64,000 bases of DNA from Aestuariivita sp049276915. Lineage in GTDB: Bacteria > Pseudomonadota > Alphaproteobacteria > Rhodobacterales > Rhodobacteraceae. Location: the NCBI RefSeq assembly GCF_049276915.1, contig NZ_JBASXK010000031.1, positions 10,377 through 74,376 on the forward strand, read 5' to 3'. The position numbers and the translations under genes are program-made. The notes under the pieces were generated by a model. The model was not told the DNA's origin and did no database searches. It saw only the letters and a list, made by a program, of their open reading frames with translations. The first letter of the stretch is position 1, and each line of letters begins with the position of its first letter. Below, piece after piece: positions 33,970-42,527 of this stretch.

Positions 33970-35310
33970 TCAATCGGCGCGATTGATCGCGGAAAGCCCG
34001 GTCAGAATATCAATGGCATAGGCCAGTTGGTAATCCTCTTCGCGCAGGGCGGCCGCTGCGTCAGCCTTTTCGCGATCCGCCTCGATCTGGCGGATCTCAT
34101 CTTCGCTCAGGCTGTCATTGTTCAGACGACCCCGCAGATCGGCCTCGGATCGGCTGCGGTTTGCGGCGCTGCCCTCGTCTTCTTCCTCGGCGTTGACGGC
34201 ACGGCGCGGCTGTTCGACCACGATGTTGGGAGACACGCCCAACGCCTGAATGGACCGACCAGAGGGCGTGTAATAGCGCGCTGTCGTCAGACGCATCGCG
34301 CCATCACCGCGCAAAGGCATGACCGTCTGGACCGACCCTTTGCCAAAGCTTTTGGTGCCGACAACAATCGCACGTTGATGATCCTGCAAGGCACCTGCCA
34401 CGATCTCGGAGGCCGAGGCCGAGCCACCATTGATCAGCACCACGATAGGTTTGCCTTCCGCCAGATCTCCGGGCGTCGCGTTGAAGCGCTCGCCATCTTC
34501 GGGGGCCCGACCGCGTGTCGAGACGATCTCGCCCTTTTCAAGGAATGCATCCGAGACCTTGATCGCCTGCGTCAGCAACCCGCCGGGGTTGTTGCGCAGA
34601 TCCAGAACGATGCCGTTGATCGCGTCCATGCCGCCCGCAGCTTCGATCTGTTCCTTCAGACCGGCTTCGAGATTGGGCATGGTCTGGTCATTGAACGTGG
34701 TCACACGCAGCACGACCGTATCCCCTTGAAGGCGCGTGCGCACGGCAGTCAGCTTGATCGTGTCTCGGATGATGGAAACGTCGAATGGCTCGGGTTCGCC
34801 CTCGCGCACAACGGTAATGATGATCTCGGACCCAACCGGGCCGCGCATCAGATCGACCGCCTCATCCAGCGTCAGCCCCAGCACGCTGTCTCCATCGACA
34901 TGGGTGATGAAGTCACCGGCTTCCATGCCCGCCTCATCGGCAGGTGTCCCGTCGATGGGAGAGACGACCTTCACAAAGCCTTCTTCCTGAGTGACTTCGA
35001 TGCCGAGGCCGCCAAACTCTCCGCGCGTCTGCACCCGCATCTGAGCCGCATCGTCCGGGGACAGATAGCTGGAGTGAGGATCAAGCGATGTGAGCATGCC
35101 GTCAATCGCGGCTTCGATCAGATCCGCCGCATCGACCTCTTCGACATATTGGGCGCGAATGCGCTCGAAGATGTCACCGAAAAGATCCAGCTGTTCGTAA
35201 ACCGAGCTGTTGCGCGCGTTTTCCTGCGCCAGCAGCGGGCCTGCAACCTGAGTCGTGGCAAGGGCCCCGGCAACGATTCCGGCAAATGCAACTATGATAG
35301 CGTTTTTCAT
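33970..35310 (-). CDS. ctpA: Carboxyl-terminal processing protease, S41 family
   Basis: 446 residues from ATG 35310; ATG 35325, overlapping the envC stop, is an alternative. An N-terminal signal or anchor (MKNAIIVAFAGIVAGALATT) sends it to the periplasm. A PDZ domain follows at about 90-170 (GLGIEVTQEEGFVKVVSPI, DGTPADEAGMEAGDFITHVDGD as short parts). The protease core has the serine in GGSASASEIVAGAL and the lysine in VGTKSFGKGSVQ. The C-terminal 70 residues are charged. CtpA proteases trim or degrade envelope proteins, often peptidoglycan hydrolases, which fits the adjacent envC. Confidence 0.93.
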   Translation of the reverse strand: MKNAIIVAFAGIVAGALATTQVAGPLLAQENARNSSVYEQLDLFGDIFERIRAQYVEEVDAADLIEAAIDGMLTSLDPHSSYLSPDDAAQMRVQTRGEFGGLGIEVTQEEGFVKVVSPIDGTPADEAGMEAGDFITHVDGDSVLGLTLDEAVDLMRGPVGSEIIITVVREGEPEPFDVSIIRDTIKLTAVRTRLQGDTVVLRVTTFNDQTMPNLEAGLKEQIEAAGGMDAINGIVLDLRNNPGGLLTQAIKVSDAFLEKGEIVSTRGRAPEDGERFNATPGDLAEGKPIVVLINGGSASASEIVAGALQDHQRAIVVGTKSFGKGSVQTVMPLRGDGAMRLTTARYYTPSGRSIQALGVSPNIVVEQPRRAVNAEEEDEGSAANRSRSEADLRGRLNNDSLSEDEIRQIEADREKADAAAALREEDYQLAYAIDILTGLSAINRAD

Positions 35311-35317
35311 GTGTGGT

Positions 35318-36448
35318 TTATCCATCCTTGTCGGTTCGGAACCATATTTCAGGATCCACGGGGGCAGAGCCCTCTCTCACTTCTATATAGAGCGTTTCTG
35401 GCCGGTCTGTTCCAGTGCCCTCACCGCTTGTTGACAGAATTGTGCCAATTTCCGGGTCTTCTCCGCCCATCAGACCGACAGGTGCCCCCTCCGGGATGAC
35501 CAAACCCGCTTCTCCATAGACCTCAGAGAGGCCTGAAAGCACAAATAGCGTATCTGCCTGAGGTTCAAGTATCACCACATTTCCCAGATCCAGAAGCGGC
35601 CCGAGATAACGAATCGTTGCAGGTGTCGGGCTGGTAACCAATGCACGCGGGCGCGTGGCCAGCAAAATACCCGGCCGCGTGATACCCGCAGCATCCGCTT
35701 GGCCTGCGCGACGCAGCAACACCCCTTGCACCGGAAGCGGAATCTGGCCTTTGCGCGCGTTGATATCTGACGAGATCGGCGCGATCTCATCTCCGGCCAT
35801 ATTCCCCAACCCGCTGGCAAAGCCTTCCAATGTCTCGGTCGAGGAAATCAGAATGGCCGTGCGCACCGGATCTTCGGTAAAGCGGCGCGGCAGGTCTGTG
35901 CGGTCGGCCACGGCCTGGCTGAGCTCGGCCCGGGCTCCCTGAACACCCTTGAGACCTTGCTCAAGTGTACGGGCAGCCGATTGCTGAAGCAGGCGCAGGG
36001 TCTGAACCTCTTCGAGATCGCGGCGCAGTTGGGCGGCGCGCGCATTCAGCGCCGGAGCAACATCAGCCAGCATCATGCCTGCGCGCGCGCTACCCTGCGG
36101 CCCGTTGGGATGCACCATGAGCACAGGCGCAGGAGCCCCGCCGATGATTTGCAATATCCCCAGCAGCTCGGCGATTTCCGCTTCGCGCGCCTCCAACTGG
36201 CGCTGCAACTGACTTTCGCGCAGCGTCGCCTGCCGCAGTCCGTCGCGCATCGCGGTCAATCCGGATTCATAGGCTTGCACCGTGAGGGTCAGGGCCCGAA
36301 CGCGATCCCGGGCACTCGATGCCTCATGCAGGGCAATCGCGGCCTCTTCAAGCTGCGTGGCGGCCGAACGCGCAGCTTGCGCCGGATCATCCAGGGCAAA
36401 GGCTGGCACGGCACAGACAAGACAACAGATGGCTGCAAGAACCCTCAT
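35318..36448 (-). CDS. EnvC-like murein hydrolase activator (degenerate LytM domain)
   Basis: 376 residues. A signal peptide (MRVLAAICCLVCAVPAFA) is followed by a coiled-coil region, about residues 22-180, rich in Glu, Arg, Gln and Ala. The C-terminal M23/LytM fold is recognisable (ATIRYLGPLLDLGNVVILEP, GLSEVYGEAGLVIPEGAPVG, LYIEVREGSAPVDPEIW), but the zinc ligands HxxxD and HxH are replaced. That is the pattern of EnvC, which activates amidases rather than cutting peptidoglycan itself. Its start overlaps the gpmI stop (ATGA), and it runs into ctpA. Division-related function is inferred from the family. Confidence 0.85.
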   Translation of the reverse strand: MRVLAAICCLVCAVPAFALDDPAQAARSAATQLEEAAIALHEASSARDRVRALTLTVQAYESGLTAMRDGLRQATLRESQLQRQLEAREAEIAELLGILQIIGGAPAPVLMVHPNGPQGSARAGMMLADVAPALNARAAQLRRDLEEVQTLRLLQQSAARTLEQGLKGVQGARAELSQAVADRTDLPRRFTEDPVRTAILISSTETLEGFASGLGNMAGDEIAPISSDINARKGQIPLPVQGVLLRRAGQADAAGITRPGILLATRPRALVTSPTPATIRYLGPLLDLGNVVILEPQADTLFVLSGLSEVYGEAGLVIPEGAPVGLMGGEDPEIGTILSTSGEGTGTDRPETLYIEVREGSAPVDPEIWFRTDKDG

Positions 36449-37962
36449 GCCAAAAGGTTTTCTCCCGTCATCTCGGCGGGCTTTTCCAGCCCCATGAGCG
36501 CAAGAACCGTTGGCGCAAGGTCTGAAAGACGGCCGTCACGCAGGCGGGCACCCTCGGGTCCGCCGACAAGGGCCACCGGAACCGGATTGAGAGTATGCGC
36601 CGTATGCAGACCACCGGTTTCGGGATCGATCATCATCTCGCAATTGCCATGGTCTGCGGTCACAATCATCGCACCACCCACCTCTTCAAGCGCCGCGATT
36701 GCGCGGCCAAGACCTTCATCAACAGCCTCACAGGCCTTGATGGCCGCCGCAAGGTTGCCGGTATGTCCGACCATATCCGGATTGGCAAAATTCACGACAA
36801 TCATATCATAGCGCTTATGGATTGCCGCGACCAATTCGTCAGTCACCTGAGCGGCGGACATCTCGGGTTGCAGATCATAGGTGGCAACATCAGGCGATTT
36901 CGGCATGACGCGGTCTTCCCCGGGTTCGGGCTCTTCCTGACCGCCGTTGAGAAAAAAGGTCACATGGGGATATTTCTCGGTCTCGGCCAGCCGGAACTGG
37001 CACCGTCCGTGCTGCGCGACCCAGGAGCCAAGCGTGTTCACGATCTCACGGGACGGGAACACAGTGGTCATGTAAGTGTTATGCACGTCGGAATACTCGA
37101 CCATGCCCAGAAACCCCGCCAAATCAGGCCGCGGGCCGGTGTCAAAGCCATCAAAGCCCGGCTGGCCAAGGGCGGCCAGGATTTCACGGGCGCGATCGGC
37201 GCGGAAGTTCAGGCAAAAGACCCCATCGCCATCCCGCATGCCCTCATAGCCCTGCAGGACGGTGGCACTTATGAACTCGTCCGTTTCGCTATGATTGTAA
37301 GCGGCTGTGACCGCGGCGTGGGCGTCTGTCGCGCGGCGTCCCTCGGCCTTGACCATGGCGTCGTAGGCTTCGCGCACGCGACTCCAGCGATTGTCACGAT
37401 CCAGTGCAAAGTATCGCCCGATCACGGTCACGATACGCGCGCCATCCGGCAGCCTGTCGGTCAGTTCGCCCAGATAGCCATAGGCGGATTTGGGCGCAAC
37501 ATCGCGCCCATCCGTGATCGCATGCAATGCAACGGGAACACCCGCGCGGGTTATGGCCTGTGCTGCTGCGATGATGTGATCGAGATGCCCATGCACCCCC
37601 CCATCCGAGCACAGGCCAATCAGATGCGCCGTGCCACCACTGGCTTTCAGCCCGTCGATAAACTCCTCAAGAGCCCGGCTTTCGAAAAAGCTGCCGTCCT
37701 CGATCGCCAGATCAATCTGGCCAAGATCCATGGCGACCACTCGCCCGGCCCCGATATTGGTATGCCCGACCTCTGAATTGCCCATCTGTCCGCGCGGCAA
37801 ACCGACATCCGGTCCGTGAGTGATCAGGCGCGCATGGGGCCCTTTGGACATGATCAGGTCAAAGTTCGGCGTTTTCGCCAGCAAGGGCGCGTTTGCCATT
37901 GTGCTGTCAGACAGACCCCAGCCATCCAGAATACAAAGGACAACAGGTTTCGGGATATGCAT
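36445..37962 (-). CDS. gpmI: 2,3-bisphosphoglycerate-independent phosphoglycerate mutase
   Basis: 505 residues from ATG 37962 (MHIPKPVVLCILDGWG), the family start; the frame continues to 38100 without family match. Alkaline-phosphatase fold: LDGWG with the first metal aspartate, the phosphoserine loop MGNSEVGHTNIGAGR, FRADRARE, FANPDMVGHTG and VTADHGNCEMM. It interconverts 3- and 2-phosphoglycerate with manganese. First gene of the gpmI-envC-ctpA operon, an arrangement common in alphaproteobacteria. Confidence 0.96.
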   Translation of the reverse strand: MHIPKPVVLCILDGWGLSDSTMANAPLLAKTPNFDLIMSKGPHARLITHGPDVGLPRGQMGNSEVGHTNIGAGRVVAMDLGQIDLAIEDGSFFESRALEEFIDGLKASGGTAHLIGLCSDGGVHGHLDHIIAAAQAITRAGVPVALHAITDGRDVAPKSAYGYLGELTDRLPDGARIVTVIGRYFALDRDNRWSRVREAYDAMVKAEGRRATDAHAAVTAAYNHSETDEFISATVLQGYEGMRDGDGVFCLNFRADRAREILAALGQPGFDGFDTGPRPDLAGFLGMVEYSDVHNTYMTTVFPSREIVNTLGSWVAQHGRCQFRLAETEKYPHVTFFLNGGQEEPEPGEDRVMPKSPDVATYDLQPEMSAAQVTDELVAAIHKRYDMIVVNFANPDMVGHTGNLAAAIKACEAVDEGLGRAIAALEEVGGAMIVTADHGNCEMMIDPETGGLHTAHTLNPVPVALVGGPEGARLRDGRLSDLAPTVLALMGLEKPAEMTGENLLA

Positions 37963-38052
37963 GAGGTGGCTCCGCTCAGGTTTGATGCCTTCTACCCTGC
38001 GTATGCGCCGGGGTGAACCCCGCGTGACGATCCGTCTGATCACACTCCATTG

Positions 38053-38074
38053 CTTCTTCTTGCTGCAAATACGG
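38053..38074 (+). repeat. Small intergenic repeat, copy 2 (between dnaE2 and gpmI)
   Basis: CTTCTTCTTG followed by CTGCAAATACGG, related to the copies at 20651 and 45338 and, inverted, to 42444. It lies 90 bases upstream of the gpmI start and 62 bases past the dnaE2 stop, in the opposite orientation to both genes. Confidence 0.4.
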
Positions 38075-38135
38075 AAACCGGAACGATGACCTGAGGCCAT
38101 AGGCTGCAGAACAGGCGCACAGGCGACAAAGTCGA

Positions 38136-41108
38136 TCAGTCGGGATTACCGCGCGTATAGCTGATTTTCGAGAGATCAGGAGCAGGTCGCCCTCCGGTCA
38201 TCACAGGCAGGCGCGCACCCTGAGGTGTCAGGACATGTCGCAGCAAGGCAACCGGGTGCGATCTGAGCGACAGGCGGGTTGAGACATAATCCTCCACCAC
38301 CTCTTCGCCAAGCCACATCCGGGGCAGGCAGGCCGCAGGCTCATCAATCCCTTCGCCATCCATATCCCCTGCAAACAAGGGCAGAGGTTTTGCCGATGCA
38401 ATCGCCTTGGCCTCCCACAAGGCCTCACGTCGCGACAGATCAAGTGCGGCAAACACATCCGCCTCGGCCAGACGCTCCAGCACTTTCGCGCCCAGACCCG
38501 CACGCCGCCACACATCCTGCACCGTCCGATAGCCATTGCCACGCGCTCCGGTGAGCCAGGTGGCCTCCTCTTCGGACAGCCCCTTGATCTGACGCAGCCC
38601 CAGGCGCAACGCCAGCCCTCCCTGCCCGTCCGGCTCCATCACATTATCCCAAAAGCTGGCATTGATGCAGATCGCAAGCACCTTGACCCCATGTTCGCGC
38701 GCGTCCCGCACGATCTGCGCAGGGGCATAAAACCCCATGGGCTGAGAATTCAGCAACGCGCAGGCAAAGATGCCAGGATGGTGGCATTTGATCCAGGCGC
38801 TCGCATAGACCAGAAGCGCAAAAGAGGCCGCGTGGCTTTCGGGAAACCCGTAAGAACCAAAGCCTTCGATCTGGGAAAAACAACGCTCGGCAAAATCATC
38901 ATCATAGCCGTTTTTCTTCATGCCCTTCAGGAAAAGCGCGCGAAATTCGCTGACACTGCCATGTTTCTTGAACGTCGCCAGTGATCGGCGCAGCCGATCC
39001 GCCTGGTCCGGGGTAAAGCCTGCGCCGACGATGGCGATCTGCATCGCCTGTTCCTGAAAAAGCGGCACACCCAGTGTCTTGCCCAATACCTCGCCCAGTT
39101 CATCCGAGGGAAAGCTGACCTGCTCTTCTCCGTTGCGGCGCCGAATATAGGGATGCACCATATCGCCCTGAATGGGCCCCGGCCGGATGATCGCGACCTC
39201 GATCACAAGATCATAGAAATTGCGCGGGCGCATGCGCGGCAGAAAGTTCATCTGCGCGCGGCTTTCCACCTGAAAAACGCCAATGCTGTCAGCTTCGCAA
39301 AGCATATCATAGACCACCGGGTCTTCGGGCGGCAGCGTGGCCAGCGAATACTGCAACTGGTGATGTTTCTTGAGCAGATCAAAGCTTTTGCGAATACACG
39401 ACAGCATTCCAAGGCTCAGCACATCGACCTTGAGGATACCCAGCGTATCGATATCGTCCTTGTCCCAGCAGATGACGGTGCGGTTTTCCATCGTGGCGTT
39501 CTCAATCGGGACAAGTTCGTCCAGGCGGCCTTCCGTTATCACGAACCCGCCCACATGCTGGGACAGGTGGCGGGGGAATCCGTTTATGTCATGCACCAAA
39601 GCCAAGGTCTGGATCAGGCGCGGGTCGGTTGGATCAAGACCGATCTCGGCCATACGTTCGGCTTCGATCCCCTTGGTCGAGAAGAACCCCCAAAGCTGAG
39701 AGGACAGGCCGCTGATCGTATCTTCGGTCAGGCCCATGGCGCGCCCCACTTCGCGGATCGCGCGTTTGCCGCGGTAATGCACCACCGTCGCGCACAGGCC
39801 TGCACGATGACGGCCATAGCGCTCATAGATCCACTGGATCACCTCTTCGCGCCGCTCGTGTTCGAAATCCACGTCGATATCAGGCGGTTCATCGCGCGCC
39901 TCGCTGACGAACCGCTCAAAGACCATCGTGCCGATCTCGGGGCTGACAGAGGTGACGCCAAGACAATAACAGACCACTGAATTGGCCGCCGATCCACGGC
40001 CCTGACACAGGATGTTACGGGACCGCGCAAAGGTCACCACATCGCGCACGGTCAGGAAATATGGCTCATAGGCCAGCTTGCCGATCAGGGCCAACTCATG
40101 CTCCAGCAGCTTGATGACCTTGTCCGTTGCGCCGTTCGGATAGCGCCATTCAAGCCCCTCATAGGCCAATCGGCGCAGGCGCTTGGCAGGTGTCTCACCC
40201 TCGGCAACCTCATGGGGATATTCATAGCGCAACTCATCCAGGGAAAAGCTCAGGCGCTGACCAAGCTCATGCGCGCGCGCGACCGCATCTTCATGGCCCG
40301 CAAAGATGTGACGCATCTCGGCTTCGGATCGCAGGCGCTGTTCGCCATTGGCAAGGGCCGCGCGCCCCAGATCGTCAACACGGCAGCCCAGGCGGATCGC
40401 GCTGAGCACATCGGCCAGACGGCGGCGGTTTGAGCGGTGCATGCGGGGGGCCGCACTGGCCAGCGTGGGCAGACCCAGTTCTCCCGCCTGTCGGGTCAGT
40501 TCCTCAAAGCGCACCCCGTCCCGGCTATCATACATCGGGGCCAGCCCCAGATGCATACGACCCGCGAAATGGGGAGCAAGCCGGGACAAAAGCGCGCCCC
40601 AGCCGCCGCAGTCATGTGACCATCCCTGATCGCTGGGCCACAGGATAAGCTGCACTGCATCGCAAAACTCGCAGAGATCCTTGAGTGTCAGGTCGCACCC
40701 GCCCTTTTCAGCCCTGAGCTTGCCGCGCGTCAGGATTCGGCAAAGGCTGGCCCAACCCGCACGCGTTTCCGGCAAAACCGTGACAGGCGGCGCATCGGCA
40801 AAGGTAAGCCGCGCGGCCGGGATCAACCGGGGTGTGGCGTAGATCGGAAAACTTGGAGGGGCGGGGATATGCGCGGGGCGCGGCGGACCAATAAGACCAT
40901 GCATGCGGTCCCAGTCGCGCCGTTCATCCACAAGACGGGCAATCTCACGCGCCTGGGTATGAGCGCGAACGATGCCTGCGACGCTGTTTTCATCCGCAAT
41001 GGCAATGGCGCTGAGATCAAGCTCAACGGCACGCGCCATATACTCCTCGGGGTGGGACGCCCCGGTGAGAAAAGAGAAATTGGAGGTGATGGACAATTCG
41101 CAATACAT
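38136..41108 (-). CDS. dnaE2: Error-prone DNA polymerase III alpha subunit DnaE2, C-terminally short
   Basis: 990 residues. N-terminal PHP domain (ELSITSNFSFLTGASHPEEY). The polymerase palm has the catalytic aspartates in DIDVDFEHERREEVIQWIY. Family blocks include RGSAANSVVCYCLGVT, RPGPIQGDMVHPYIRRR and GFPESHAASFALLVYASAWI. Full-length DnaE2 proteins are about 1,050-1,150 residues and end in an OB-fold (usually VAGLVLVRQRPGSAKG-like). Here the protein stops soon after RLSLRSHPVALLRHVLTPQG, and only 173 bases remain before gpmI, so that domain is missing. It acts in SOS translesion synthesis with ImuA and ImuB, but no imuAB lies beside it. A LexA-type box sits 17 bases upstream. Confidence 0.9.
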   Translation of the reverse strand: MYCELSITSNFSFLTGASHPEEYMARAVELDLSAIAIADENSVAGIVRAHTQAREIARLVDERRDWDRMHGLIGPPRPAHIPAPPSFPIYATPRLIPAARLTFADAPPVTVLPETRAGWASLCRILTRGKLRAEKGGCDLTLKDLCEFCDAVQLILWPSDQGWSHDCGGWGALLSRLAPHFAGRMHLGLAPMYDSRDGVRFEELTRQAGELGLPTLASAAPRMHRSNRRRLADVLSAIRLGCRVDDLGRAALANGEQRLRSEAEMRHIFAGHEDAVARAHELGQRLSFSLDELRYEYPHEVAEGETPAKRLRRLAYEGLEWRYPNGATDKVIKLLEHELALIGKLAYEPYFLTVRDVVTFARSRNILCQGRGSAANSVVCYCLGVTSVSPEIGTMVFERFVSEARDEPPDIDVDFEHERREEVIQWIYERYGRHRAGLCATVVHYRGKRAIREVGRAMGLTEDTISGLSSQLWGFFSTKGIEAERMAEIGLDPTDPRLIQTLALVHDINGFPRHLSQHVGGFVITEGRLDELVPIENATMENRTVICWDKDDIDTLGILKVDVLSLGMLSCIRKSFDLLKKHHQLQYSLATLPPEDPVVYDMLCEADSIGVFQVESRAQMNFLPRMRPRNFYDLVIEVAIIRPGPIQGDMVHPYIRRRNGEEQVSFPSDELGEVLGKTLGVPLFQEQAMQIAIVGAGFTPDQADRLRRSLATFKKHGSVSEFRALFLKGMKKNGYDDDFAERCFSQIEGFGSYGFPESHAASFALLVYASAWIKCHHPGIFACALLNSQPMGFYAPAQIVRDAREHGVKVLAICINASFWDNVMEPDGQGGLALRLGLRQIKGLSEEEATWLTGARGNGYRTVQDVWRRAGLGAKVLERLAEADVFAALDLSRREALWEAKAIASAKPLPLFAGDMDGEGIDEPAACLPRMWLGEEVVEDYVSTRLSLRSHPVALLRHVLTPQGARLPVMTGGRPAPDLSKISYTRGNPD

Positions 41109-41124
41109 GGCAGACCACCATTAT

Positions 41125-41139
41125 ATTCACGTTTTGTTC
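41125..41139 (-). promoter_or_regulatory. LexA (SOS) box upstream of dnaE2
   Basis: The plus strand reads ATTC, seven bases, GTTC; the alphaproteobacterial LexA box is the direct repeat GTTC-N7-GTTC, so one base differs. On the gene strand it is GAAC-N7-GAAT, ending 17 bases before the dnaE2 ATG, a position that would block transcription. SOS control of dnaE2 is general in this class. Confidence 0.65.
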
Positions 41140-41194
41140 TTTTTCGAGTCAGAAGCGCATTTTTCGCGAAATCTTTCCGGTGTCGGGCTGGGGT

Positions 41195-42130
41195 TCAGTC
41201 CTGTCGTGACGCGGTCAATGCGAGGAAGACATCCTGCAGATGCGGCTCTTCACTGCGCAGATCACGGATCGAGATTCCCGAAGCGCGCACGAAATCCAGC
41301 ACCTGTTCCGCGCTCGTCACCTGACGGCGATAGGTCAGCGCCAAAGAGCCATCCACCCGCAATTCGGTTTCGATCCCCTTGGTCCGGGGGGCCTCGATCA
41401 ACGGGGTTTCGGGATGGACCACAAGGGTTTTCGCATCCAGCCGCTCCAACAGATTCGCAGTGCTGTCGCGCGCCACAAGATCACCATGGTCGATGATGGC
41501 GATTTCGTCACACATCTCCTCAGCCTCTTCAAGGTAATGGGTCGTCAGAATGATTGTCATCCCATCGCGATTGAGCTGACGGATGTTCTGCCACAACATC
41601 TGGCGCAATTCGATATCCACGCCTGCCGTGGGTTCATCCAGCACCAGGACATGTGGGCGATGTACCAATGCCTTGGCCAGAAGCAGCCTGCGGCGCATGC
41701 CCCCGGAAAGCGTGCGGGCATAGGCATCGGCCTTGTCCTCCAGCCCGACCAGCCGCAGGATATCGTCGCTGTGGCGTTGAGATTTGGGCACGCCGTAAAG
41801 CCCTGCCTGCACCTCCAGAGCCCCACGCGGCGAAAAGAAAGGATCAAGGTTCAGCTCCTGCGGCATGACACCGATCGACGCGCGCGACTGGCGCGGATTG
41901 ATGTCCTGATCAAAGCCCCAGATCTGCACCTTTCCAGCCGTCTTTTTCACCAGCCCTGCCAGAATATTGATCAGCGTGGATTTGCCCGCCCCGTTCGGAC
42001 CCAGCAATCCAAAAACCGACCCGCGCGGAATCGCCAGATCCACGCCCTTGAGCGCTGTCTTTTCGGGCTCTCCCTTGGAGCCGCGATAGGTCTTGACCAA
42101 ACCCTCTATGGAGATCGCATCCTGTGTCAC
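41195..42130 (-). CDS. ABC transporter ATP-binding protein (ABC-2 / drug-export type)
   Basis: 311 residues. Intact ATPase motifs: Walker A GLLGPNGAGKSTLINIL at about residue 42, Q-loop GVMPQELNLDPFF, signature TLSGGMRRRLLLAKAL, Walker B VLVLDEPTAGVD and H-loop LTTHYLEEAEE. The C-terminal 80 residues form an accessory domain typical of multidrug or polysaccharide ABC-2 exporters (CcmA/YadG-like). A permease would normally be the next gene, but none is adjacent here; the partner must lie elsewhere. 86 bases separate it from dnaE2. Confidence 0.9.
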   Translation of the reverse strand: MTQDAISIEGLVKTYRGSKGEPEKTALKGVDLAIPRGSVFGLLGPNGAGKSTLINILAGLVKKTAGKVQIWGFDQDINPRQSRASIGVMPQELNLDPFFSPRGALEVQAGLYGVPKSQRHSDDILRLVGLEDKADAYARTLSGGMRRRLLLAKALVHRPHVLVLDEPTAGVDIELRQMLWQNIRQLNRDGMTIILTTHYLEEAEEMCDEIAIIDHGDLVARDSTANLLERLDAKTLVVHPETPLIEAPRTKGIETELRVDGSLALTYRRQVTSAEQVLDFVRASGISIRDLRSEEPHLQDVFLALTASRQD

Positions 42131-42216
42131 GCAGCCTCTTGCCCCTCTATTCTGCTTGGCTCATAAAGCCCCTACTTCAAGACCCCCAGGCACAGCAACC
42201 TGAAGGACCTGCAAGC

Positions 42217-42396
42217 ATGAGTATCGAAGCGCCGGAAACCAAGATCGTGGACAGCTTTCGCGTGGCTTGCGACGGTGGTGGAGCTGCGCTGGGTCATCCT
42301 CGGGTATGGCTGCAGATTCCGACGGACACCGGCTGGGTCGAATGCCCCTATTGTGACTGCAAATATGTCAATCGCGCGTTCGAAGGGAAAGTGTAA
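42217..42396 (+). CDS. Zinc-finger domain protein (zf-CHCC, NDUFS6-like)
   Basis: 59 residues from ATG 42217 (MSIEAPETK). The zinc motif is VACDGGGAALGHPRVWL followed by VECPYCDCKYV, giving C, H, C and C ligands. This is the zf-CHCC family, related to the mitochondrial complex I subunit NDUFS6, whose alphaproteobacterial members co-purify with complex I in Paracoccus. A role in respiratory complex I is therefore likely by homology. Monocistronic; it is short but the motif is exact. Confidence 0.88.
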   Translation: MSIEAPETKIVDSFRVACDGGGAALGHPRVWLQIPTDTGWVECPYCDCKYVNRAFEGKV

Positions 42397-42443
42397 AGCT
42401 GTTTCCAGGGCGTTCCGGTCAGGCTGAAACTGCCGGCCGCGAC

Positions 42444-42464
42444 CGTATTTTTTGCAAGAAGAAG
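42444..42464 (-). repeat. Small intergenic repeat, copy 3 (upstream of polA, inverted)
   Basis: The plus strand reads GTATTTTTTG then CAAGAAGAAGC, the reverse complement of the 38053 copy with two base differences. It lies 48 bases after the zinc-finger gene and 64 bases before polA. Together with the copy at 45338 it flanks polA as an inverted pair. Confidence 0.45.
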
Positions 42465-42527
42465 CAGGTGGCGTTTCCCCCTTGATGCGTGGCATCTTGC
42501 TATCTGCCACATTGGGAGATTAAGCGC

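Noticed and set aside
35318..36448. Inactivated M23 peptidase (zinc ligands missing)
   Set aside because: EnvC-type activators naturally lack the zinc ligands; gene context and coiled coil fit EnvC.
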